In this document: positions 52,123 to 61,300 of the stretch, one piece after another | Numbering within the stretch: position 1 is the stretch's first letter | Layout: each line of letters begins with the position of its first letter | Origin: Ignavibacteria bacterium | GTDB lineage: Bacteria; Bacteroidota; Ignavibacteria; Kapaibacteriales; Kapaibacteriaceae | NCBI GenBank assembly: GCA_016707005.1 | Contig: JADJIQ010000005.1 | Coordinates: 434,001 to 498,000, forward strand | Reading direction: 5' to 3' | Length of the DNA: 64,000 nucleotides | The notes under the pieces: generated by a model | Databases searched by the model: none | Told to the model about the DNA's origin: nothing | What the model saw: only the letters and a program-made list of their open reading frames with translations | Translations under genes and position numbers: made by a program

Positions 52123-54402
52123 ACTTACCCCCACCATCTCCCCATTGGCCATTACCGTAAGCGAATAGGGTCCTGTTGGCAGACCGTTCACGTTGAGGGT
52201 GATGTCTATTTCACCGTCCGGAACGCTGCGGGCAGACGAGTAGCCCATCACGCGTCCGGCAACATCATGCAGGGTGGCTGTTAGGTCCGCAGAGGGCCCC
52301 TGAACGTGTTTTACTGTGATGGTTAGAGAAGTAGAGGCCGGAACAGGAAAAGGGGCTGAGAGTCGCCACGAGGAGCCCGCACTGATCACGAGTGCGGCCA
52401 CACCTACATCGCAGCGAGATGAGCCGGTGAACGCGATGGGAAGCCCCTTACTTTGAATTGGGATCTTCCCAACAGAGCAGGTGTCGGGGAGGGCAAGAGT
52501 ATCTTCTACAAGGCCTGTATCAATGGCCGAGGCACAGAGGGTGAGCTCGCCGATCTCACCGGGAGCGATGTTGATCGGGAATTGCGCTTGGGGCATCGAG
52601 AAGTAGACGTTGCCCACGAAGAACGGACGGGAGATCACCAGCGGTTCGTTGGTTGAGATGTTTCTGATGCGGACTGTGCGGCAAGCCAGGGTACCTACGT
52701 TGTGATCGTTGACGATGATCACGCCGCCGTCGCCGGGGCTGAATTGCACGTTCGCCTTGTTGCGGGTATCGAGCTTGACAACACGCGTGGTGTCCGACGT
52801 GCCAATACAGCCATTGTCGTCCACCACCGTCACCACATAATCGCCACCCTGATCCGTTGTGATCGAGCTGCTTGTTTCGCCGGTATTCCACTCATACTTG
52901 CGGAAACCGGGAGGTGCCGTTAGAGTGATCACGTCATCGAGACAGATCGTGAGTGACCGGTTTGCTTGGATTGTTGGTCTAGGACGGGGGTTAACGGTTA
53001 CGGTGATCTCCGACGTGGCGGTGCAGCCGGCGGAGTCGAGGGTTACACAGGTGTACTTCCCACTTGTCTTCACCACCGTGGACTGTGTTTGGTCACCATT
53101 GGACCACAACCAGGAGTTGATCGGCCCATCCACACTGAGGGTGATAGAATCTCCCTCACAGACAGTCTTCGGGATGGAGGTGATACGCGGTTCGAATGTG
53201 CTTTTCAAAGCAACTCGTATGGTATCCTTGGATTCGGCACATGTTGCTCTGTCATAGACGGAAACGATGTACCTGCCAGGTTCAGTCAGGTACCTGCCCG
53301 GGGACTTTACGCCATCGCTCCATGAATAATTGTCAACGGCAGAACGCGCTTCTACAAAGGCACTATCTCCCTTGCAGATCATGATAACCTCATCAGCGGG
53401 GACGATGGCAACCTTTGGTCCGGCTGCATTGAAGTTACTTCTGTACACACCCTGACCAACGGCCCAGCCGAGCGTGTCGTTGATGAAGAAGATATCGTCG
53501 ATGTTTCCTCGGATACCACAATTACGGTTGGTCCAAGACTCCCCCGCATCGTCGGTATACAACACAGCCCTATCGTTGCCCACGCCCCATCCGCGACGTT
53601 CATCGAGGAGGAAACTGCCGAACATGTTTGCGCCGGTCTGATATTCTCGCCAAGATCGACCAGCATCGTTGCTATATCTAAGAGAACCGATTCCGCTGGC
53701 ATTACCATCACACGTGTTACCGGCTGTTGGGATCAGCATGGCATTGCCGGAAATGGCGAGCTCCTCTGACCAGACCTTGCTGCCTGTTCGGGAGTAGATG
53801 CTCCATGACCGACCGAAGTCTGTTGTGCGCCACAGAACTCCGCTGCTCACAGCGAATCCACTTCCGTTACGGAAGATGATCCCGTCACTCAGTCCGCTCA
53901 TCGGCTCGGTCCCATAGGACACCGTCCAGCTCTGTCCGGCATCGGTCGTCCGGTAGAATGCCTGTATACCTGATGCGCAGCCACCAACGAAATACAGACC
54001 TTCGTTCTGATTGATCCAGTAGGAGCCCCATCCCTTTTCAAAATTGGGATCGAAGGGTGAGATGTCTCGCCAGGTTATCCCGCCGTCATCGCTGCGAAAG
54101 ACGCCGGCATGACCTGACACGTAGCCGATCGAAGGCGTCAAGAACTGGACATATTCGAGAAATGCCCCTGGGATAGTAGAACCGCGCCACGTGGCACCGC
54201 CATCCGTGGTACGAATGATCTCACCATTCATCCCGCACACCCAGCCTAGATTCTGATTGCCGGGCAGGAAATAGACGTCGAGATAATACCCTTGATCATA
54301 GGGAGGTGGCAACAATGCTTCCTTCCATTGCGCAGCAAGCGGTGCCGTTAGCGAACAGCAGAGCAAGACCAATGTTGCGATATGACCAAAGGTTCTCTTC
54401 AT
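52099..54402 (-). CDS. Secreted YCF48-like/Ig protein with T9SS sorting domain
   Basis: 767 residues. Signal peptide MKRTFGHIATLVLLCCSLTAPLAA; then a YCF48-like/Asp-box propeller with TTDGGATW, SDDGGITW, TTDAGQSW, TTDFGRSW and SNDAGRSW (about 60-320), three Ig-like domains (about 335-560, openings such as VCEGDSITLSV) and a C-terminal T9SS sorting domain (LPTGPYSLTVMANGEM). The last residues LLVTSY and the stop come from the octamer array. The start overlaps the stop of the upstream 54399-55232 gene by four bases. Confidence 0.85.
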   Translation of the reverse strand: MKRTFGHIATLVLLCCSLTAPLAAQWKEALLPPPYDQGYYLDVYFLPGNQNLGWVCGMNGEIIRTTDGGATWRGSTIPGAFLEYVQFLTPSIGYVSGHAGVFRSDDGGITWRDISPFDPNFEKGWGSYWINQNEGLYFVGGCASGIQAFYRTTDAGQSWTVSYGTEPMSGLSDGIIFRNGSGFAVSSGVLWRTTDFGRSWSIYSRTGSKVWSEELAISGNAMLIPTAGNTCDGNASGIGSLRYSNDAGRSWREYQTGANMFGSFLLDERRGWGVGNDRAVLYTDDAGESWTNRNCGIRGNIDDIFFINDTLGWAVGQGVYRSNFNAAGPKVAIVPADEVIMICKGDSAFVEARSAVDNYSWSDGVKSPGRYLTEPGRYIVSVYDRATCAESKDTIRVALKSTFEPRITSIPKTVCEGDSITLSVDGPINSWLWSNGDQTQSTVVKTSGKYTCVTLDSAGCTATSEITVTVNPRPRPTIQANRSLTICLDDVITLTAPPGFRKYEWNTGETSSSITTDQGGDYVVTVVDDNGCIGTSDTTRVVKLDTRNKANVQFSPGDGGVIIVNDHNVGTLACRTVRIRNISTNEPLVISRPFFVGNVYFSMPQAQFPINIAPGEIGELTLCASAIDTGLVEDTLALPDTCSVGKIPIQSKGLPIAFTGSSRCDVGVAALVISAGSSWRLSAPFPVPASTSLTITVKHVQGPSADLTATLHDVAGRVMGYSSARSVPDGEIDITLNVNGLPTGPYSLTVMANGEMVGVSQLLVTSY

Positions 54403-55232
54403 CGGATGATGATCGCACGTCCCTTCATCAGTTTACGGTTGGAAGTGATCGCAACAACATACGCCCCTTGAGGCACTTGGGAACCATCGTTGCCTCTGCC
54501 ATTCCACGTATAGCGGAATGATTCGCCGGAAGCAATTGCATTGTCCGATGCTACAATAGCACCCAGATGGTCAAGGACGGTGATCTGTAGTTGTTCGTTT
54601 GCCTGGGTAGGTACGGTCATTGACACCTGGTCGTGGGCAGGCACCGGTGAAACCACAACATCTACATCGGAGTACTCATCCACGGAATTGGGGAGTCCGA
54701 CAACGACCTCCACCACAGGCATGCGATTCCATTGATCGATGGTGCCGGCACTGCCATCTCCGTTCACGGCATTGCCAATGGCCCGAAGATAATAGGTACC
54801 GGGTTGGGAGGGGGCTGTCCAGGTAAAGGTAAATGACGCCTCGTTGTCGACCAATGGTTTCGGCGTAGAATGAGTGAGTTCACCGGCAGAGAGTCTCAAC
54901 CCCTGACCAGTCACGATCCCGAGGGTACCTGCGTTCGTGGTCCCTTGTTCGGTGGACTTTACGGCTATTCCAACTCCCGCAGCTTGTCGTGAAAGATGGG
55001 ACACTACTACGGTGAGGGTAATGGTCTCCCCACTCACGGCAGAGAGCTTTCCGTCTACAGCTTGAACAACGCGCAATGTAGTGGCTGGGTTCGCTGAAGA
55101 TGCGGCTCCATGACATCCCGAACCTGAACAACCGGGAGAGTTCAGGGCTGTGCGTCCTGCCTGACCAGAACCGCTGGCGAAAAGTCCAGTGGATGCAACG
55201 ATCAAGATCACAAGAGTAGAGAAGATCCGCAT
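54399..55232 (-). CDS. Exported Reeler-like protein with CX4CH motif and FlgD-like Ig domain
   Basis: 277 residues. Signal peptide (MRIFSTLVILIVASTGLFA). Right after cleavage comes SPGCSGSGCHGA, with two cysteines four residues apart and a histidine, where proteins of this Bacteroidota type usually have a CXXCH heme motif. A Reeler/Ig-like domain follows (about 50-180) and a FlgD-like Ig domain (about 205-277: FRYTWNGRGNDGSQVPQGAYVVAI). The product is probably exported, and its C terminus resembles a T9SS sorting domain. Start ATG 55232; the stop overlaps the downstream cargo gene. Confidence 0.8.
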   Translation of the reverse strand: MRIFSTLVILIVASTGLFASGSGQAGRTALNSPGCSGSGCHGAASSANPATTLRVVQAVDGKLSAVSGETITLTVVVSHLSRQAAGVGIAVKSTEQGTTNAGTLGIVTGQGLRLSAGELTHSTPKPLVDNEASFTFTWTAPSQPGTYYLRAIGNAVNGDGSAGTIDQWNRMPVVEVVVGLPNSVDEYSDVDVVVSPVPAHDQVSMTVPTQANEQLQITVLDHLGAIVASDNAIASGESFRYTWNGRGNDGSQVPQGAYVVAITSNRKLMKGRAIIIR

Positions 55233-55310
55233 TCAAAAGTTCCGTTTAGAAATGAACATCGTGGTGAGTGAGTATGATAGCTCAAAGAGGTCAACTGTTA
55301 CGGACTTGGC

Positions 55311-55350
55311 CAAAATAAAAAGCGGGGACGCACTGACGTGCGTCCCCGCT
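55311..55350 (-). terminator. Strong rho-independent terminator of the giant surface-protein gene
   Basis: A perfect 13-base-pair stem (arms 55321-55333 and 55338-55350, loop TGAC) is followed on the minus strand by TTTTATTTTG (55311-55320). It lies 24 bases after the giant gene stop. It is the strongest terminator seen in the window. Confidence 0.92.
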
Positions 55351-55374
55351 GAAATGTGAAGCTGGCTGGTCGAA

Positions 55375-58300
55375 TTAACGACGGACCAGACGGACCACCC
55401 AACGTTCGCTACCCGTGGTGACGACCACGTTGTAGACACCGTTGGCGAGGATACCCATGTCGACCGACGTGCGGAATGCACCGCCGTTTGCGGCCTCATT
55501 GAGTGTCATCACCAGCTCGCCGACTGCATTGACAAGTTCAATGCGAACCGGACCAGCTTGTGTGATCGTTGTTTCGATAGAGAACTGACCATTCGATGGA
55601 TTCGGGAAGACGCGGAGTTCGGCTTGACGGCCGGCTACTACATCTTCATCGACATCCGTGAGGATAACATCGAATGCTTCAGAGACCGAGGCGCAGGTGT
55701 TGTTATCTGCGATCTCAACACGGTACGAGCCTGGCAGAGCCACTGTGTACGTCTTGGCCGTAGCTCCAGCGATCATTGTTCCGTTGCGGAACCACTGCCA
55801 CGACTGAGCAACTGCTGAGTTCGCGGTGAGAACATCACCCATGCGGGAGATCGTAGGAATAACAGGCAAGCTGTTCACCGTTACCACTGTCTTAGTTGAG
55901 TTAGCAGGGCACGACGTGTTGTTCGTGACCGTAACCCAGAACTCGCCACCATTTTGCACCGTGATCGTGCGGCCAGTTGCGCCGTTCGACCAGATGTATG
56001 ATGCGTAGCCAGCAGGTGCAGTAAGTGTTACAGCACCACCTTCGCAGAACGTGGTTGGGCCGTTTGCTGTGATGACAGGAGGAGCGACAGGAGCGACCGT
56101 GATACCAACGGTATCGGACGAACCAACGCAACCATTCACGTCAACAACTTGGCAATAGACCGTATCCGTTTGACGGATGATGATCGAGCGAGCTGTGCCG
56201 TAATTCGTGCCTGAAGTAGATACCCATGTGTACGATACGAAGCCAGCCGGTGCGCGTACTTCAACGCTGTCACCTGAGCAGAGATTCGCAGAACCAATGA
56301 GTGTAAGAACCGGTGCAGGTGTTGGATTCACAACTACGTCAACTTCCGTTGATGTGCCTGTGCAGCCATTGTTATCAGCAACAGTTACAGTGTACGAGCC
56401 AGATTGTGTGACCACGATCGATTGCGTTTGAGCGCCGTTCGACCAGAGGTACGCATTGAATCCGGAAGGAGCTGTAAGTGTTACGCTACCACCTTCACAG
56501 AACGTTGTTGGAGCATTGATCGCGATGATCGGCAGCGTGCTTGGGAATACGTTCACTTGGATCGTATCCGAGCTATTAGAGCAACCGTTTTCATCCGTCA
56601 CTGTGCACCAGTACTTGCCCGTTGTGCGAACAACGATGCTACGTGCTGTTTCACCTGTGTTCCAGATGTACGAAGAGAAGCCGATCGGTGCGCTGAGAGT
56701 CACATCTCCACCTTGGCAGAATGTCGTCTGGCCAGAAGCCGTCAGAACTGCGTTTGGAAGAGCGTTGACTGTAACGTTGATCGTATTCAGAACCGTGCAA
56801 AGGAAGCCATTCACTTCTGTAACCGTCAGTGTAGCAGCACCCGGGAGTGTCCACTCAACTGTTACGTTCGGTGTGCCTTGACCAGCACGGATGATGTTGC
56901 CACCAGAAACTGCCCAGCTATAGGTGTTACCAGGGATACCCGGTGTGCTATAGTTCTGAAGCGAATTCTGGCAAGCAGACCTTGGACCAGAAATGACTGG
57001 GTTCGGAAGCGGATTGATCGTTACAGACAGCGATCCAGTTGCTGAGCAACCGAAGCTCGATGTATGTGTGACCGTGAGGTTACCCGTGATCGGTGTAAGA
57101 CCAGAGTTAGCCCACTGAACACCGATCGTGAGTGTTCCTTGACCCGAGACGATAACACCGTTTGTTACAGTCCAGCTTGGCTGAAGGCTACCTGAGCCCG
57201 CTGTGATCACAGGGATGCTCGATGTATACGTTGCCGTGTTGATGGTTGCTGGCGAATCTGAAAGATCCGTTGCGCAGACCGGTGATGGACCTGTGATCGA
57301 TGGTGTTGGAGGAATTGGACGGATTGTGACGTTGAGCGTGTTCACACCGAAGCATGTGCCTGCAGGGAGAACATCAGCAACATCTTCACGAACGCTAACC
57401 GTAGCAGCTGTCGTGTTCGGCCAAACCGGAGCACTCCACGTTACACGGATCGTGTTCGGAGCAAGGTTCACATACGTGCCGCCAACAACGGTCCATGTAT
57501 ATGCATTACCCGATACGAATGGTGTTGTGTAGTCTTGAACGCTGTTGCCACATGGATTGACTTGACCTGTAACGACCGGCGTTGGCGTCGGACGGATCAG
57601 GATCGTGTCAGTATCCGTTGTGATACAGTCAGAACCAGGAACAGTCTCGGTGCAAGCGATGGTACCGTTACCGGCAGCACCCCAAAGAACCGTGATCTGA
57701 TTTGTGTTGCTACCAGCAGTGATCGTACCACCTGTTACAACCCACTGGAAGACATTTCCAGGTGTTGGTGTTACAGAGTAGACGTGTGTGCTGTTGTTGC
57801 AAACGATACCCGGACGGCGTGTGATCGGATTACCGTAGCCCGTTGCAGACTGGATGTCTGGCGTTGGGATCGGGTTAACGCGGATGTTCACCGTTGTTGT
57901 TGTGAAGCAGAAGCCACCAAGAGCTGTTTCTGTCACACTCATTGTGTGAAGACCAGGCTGGATCCAGCGAACTGTGATCGTGTTGCTTGTTGGATATCCT
58001 GCGATCGTAGCGAAGGCGTTCGTTGGTGTGATCACCCAGTTATAGGTGCTACCTGGAACGGCTGGCGTAGAATACGTGTGTTCCTTGTTGATACAGACAA
58101 CTGTCGAACCTGTGATGTTCGGTGTTGGCGTGTAGCTCACAGCAACATTCTGCGTAACAGTCTTGAAGCACGGCGTTCCCGTCGTGGTTTCTGTTACTGT
58201 CAGCGTGTTGTTGCCGATCGTCTGCCACGTTACCGAAACAGTGTTAGCTGTTGCTGTACCGTTGATAACACCACCTGTTGCAGTCCAGAGATACGAGCTC

Positions 58301-61300
58301 GTGCCAACGAATGGCGTTGAGTACGTGATCGTTTGACCTTGGCAAGCTTGGTTTACAGCACCACCCGGTGTTACGCGGGAGATGGCTGTTGCTGTTGGTG
58401 TTTGCTGAACAGTGACGTTCAGTGTTGCACTGCGGAAGCAGTTACCAGAGACGTTTGTCTGCGTGACGCCAACAGCATATGTACCAGCGTTATTCCATGT
58501 GACGGTTACGCTCGAACCAGTGATGGAGGAGACGATCGTGCGATCGGCTGCCGTACCACCAATTGTCCAGTTGTACGTGTGACCAGGAACTGCTGTTACT
58601 GAATATGTCTGCGTTGTACCAGAGCAAACTGGTGTGCCACCAGAGATGACTGGGTTTGGCTGCTCTTCAACCGAAACGTTGAGCGATGTTGTGCCGACGC
58701 AACCGGTGTTAGCCGTTGCTGTCTCAACAACTGTCAGCGTTTGATTTCCGAGTGCTGTCCAGTTCACTGTCACTGCATTTGCATTGTTGACACCAGTGAT
58801 CGTACCGCCCGTTACTGTCCAGAGGTACGTTGTACCGCCAAGGTTCGGAGTGGAGTACGTGATCGTCTCATCCAAGCAAGCTTGGTTAAGAAGACCAGCT
58901 GGTGAAGTACGTGTAATGACCGGAGTTGGCTTAGCAGTTACTGTAACGTTCGCTGTAGTTGTGACGACACAAAGACCAGCTGTTTCCGTTACCGTAAGTG
59001 TGCGTGTACCGGCTGTGAGCCAGAGCACTGTGATCGTGTTGTTCGTTGTACCAGAAGCGATCGTACGATCCGTTGCTGTGCCCGAAACCGTCCAAGCATA
59101 TGTGCTGCCAGCTTGTGCCGGTGTGCTATACACTTCTGTTGAGTTCGAACATGCATTGAGATTGCCGGAGATCGTTGGCGTTGGCATGCGTGTGACAGCA
59201 ACATTCTGAGTCACAGTCTTGAAGCACGGCGTTCCCGTCGTGGTCTCCGTCACTGTGATCGTGTTGTTACCAACTGTCTGCCATGTTACCGAGACAACGT
59301 TTCCTGTAGCCGAACCGTTGATCGATCCACCAACTACTGTCCAGAGATATGAGCTTGCGCCGTTCGCTGGTGTTGAGTAGGAGATCGTTTCACCGTTACA
59401 TGCTTGATTGAGCGGAGTACCAGAGACACGCGAGATCGCAGTGGCTGTTGGTGTCTGCTGAACCGTCACAACAAGATTTGCTGTGCGTGAGCAGTTACCG
59501 GAGTTGTTCGTTTGAAGGACCGACACCGTGTAGGAACCGGCGTTGTTCCACGTTACGGACATGCTGCTACCAGTTACACTCGTGGTGATCGTGCGATCTG
59601 CTGCCAGACCGGTGATCGACCAGTTATATGTGTGACCAGCGACGGCTGTTACCGAATACGTTTGTGTTGAACCGGAGCAAACAGGTGTTCCACCTGAGAT
59701 AACCGGATTTGGCTGCTCTTCAACCGAAACGCTGAGCGAAGTTGTTCCGACGCAACCGGTGTTAACCGTTGATGTCTCTACAACCGAAAGCGTTTGGTTT
59801 CCGATAGCTGTCCAGTTGATGGTTACAGCGTTCGCATTGTTTACACCAGTGATCGTTCCACCTGTTACCGTCCAGAGGTACGTTGTGCTACCACCGTTTG
59901 GTGTGGAATACGTGATCGTCTCATCCAAGCAAGCTTGGTTAAGAAGACCGAGCGGAGATACACGTGTGATGACCGGAGCTGGCTTAGCAGTTACTGTGAC
60001 GTTCGCCGTGGCCGTTGCTGTGCAAAGACCAGCGGTTTCAATCACTGTAAGAGTGCGAGTGCCGGCTGTGAGCCATTGAACTGTGATCGAGTTGTTTGTC
60101 AAGCCCGAGGTCGTGCGATCTGCAACTGTACCCGACACAGTCCAAGCATACGTGCTACCGGCCACTGCTGGTGTGCTATATGTTTCGGCGCTATTCGAGC
60201 ATGCGTTGAGATTGCCCGTGATCGATGGTGCAGGCATGTACGTTACAGCAACGTTGAGCGTAGAAGTAGCCGAGCAAAGACCCGTTGCTTCCTTCTCAAC
60301 AACTGTAAGTGTCTGCGTGCCGATCGTTGTCCAGCGAACTTGAACTGCGTTCGTTGTTGCGCCAGAAACGATCGTTGCACCAGTTACCGTCCACTGATAC
60401 GTTGCTCCAATGTTGTTAGCAACAGAGTAGGCAACGTTACCTGGGTTTGTGACCGCGTTGTATGCGCACACTTGTGTTGGACCAGTGATGGTCTGCACTT
60501 GTGGCTGATAACGGATCGTGACGAGCACTGTGGCCGAACCTGTGCAACCGCTCAGAGTATTCGTTTCTGTCACTGTAACGTTTGACGACAGTGTAGAACC
60601 AACACCTGGATTGGTGAACTTGATCGTGAGGGCATTAGTACCCGAGCCACTTACGATCGATCCGTTAGAGAAGCTCCACGAATACGTGTTGCCCACAACG
60701 TTCGGCGTGCTGTATGTAGCGATCTGCTCACCGCACACGTTTGTCGGACCAGTGATGGCCGGCGCAGGTGGGTTCGTGATCGTTACGTTCTGTGATACAG
60801 TGGTTGTGCACTGTGATGATGTGTGCCACTTAGCAAGAGTGATCGTGCCTGTACCTACAGTGTTCCACTTGACATAGACAGTAGTGCCATTGTCCGGACC
60901 AGGATTGTTACCTGTTACATCCGAGATAATGCCGCTTGTAGCTGTCCACTTGTACGAGAACGTACCAGCAGTTGGATCTGTCTGACCATACTGGATCACT
61001 TGGTTAAGGCATGAGCCACCTGTTGCACCACCTGGGGTGAGACGCGTGATCGTCGGAGCCGGTGTTGGAACGATCGTGATCGTGCGTGTTACCGTCTTCG
61101 AGCAAGTTGTAGCGTTTGTTGTTTCAACAAGCTGGAGCGTGAACGAGTTGCCACCGCCGATAGCGCCCGTAAGGACCGTTGCTGTTGCCTGATTGGCACC
61201 AGCTGTGATCGTTGCGTTACTACCGCCGAGCATTGTCCATGCATAGCTGTTAGCAGGAGCATTGTTTGCTGTGCTGTACGATGCAACGGCATTGTCGCAC

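Larger units (their letters stand above)
1606..54816. repeat. Dispersed octamer AGGGGGCT (with AAGGGGCT variant)
   Basis: Hand-located AGGGGGCT copies on either strand at 1606, 3475, 6270, 6703, 8122, 9975, 10740, 13023, 14928, 19505, 22807, 24022, 26313, 28654, 32041, 33388, 34859, 35795, 37830, 45788, 47553, 48941, 50486 and 54809. Variant AAGGGGCT is at about 18 more places (for example 4886, 6564, 7698, 11942). Almost all lie inside genes. About two per octamer would be expected by chance in 64 kb counting both strands. Confidence 0.7.

Noticed and set aside
57535..58320. Plus-strand cysteine- and arginine-rich frames opposite the giant protein gene (also 59794-60585)
   Set aside because: Mirror frames of a threonine/valine-rich coding sequence; no signal, motif or ribosome-binding site.
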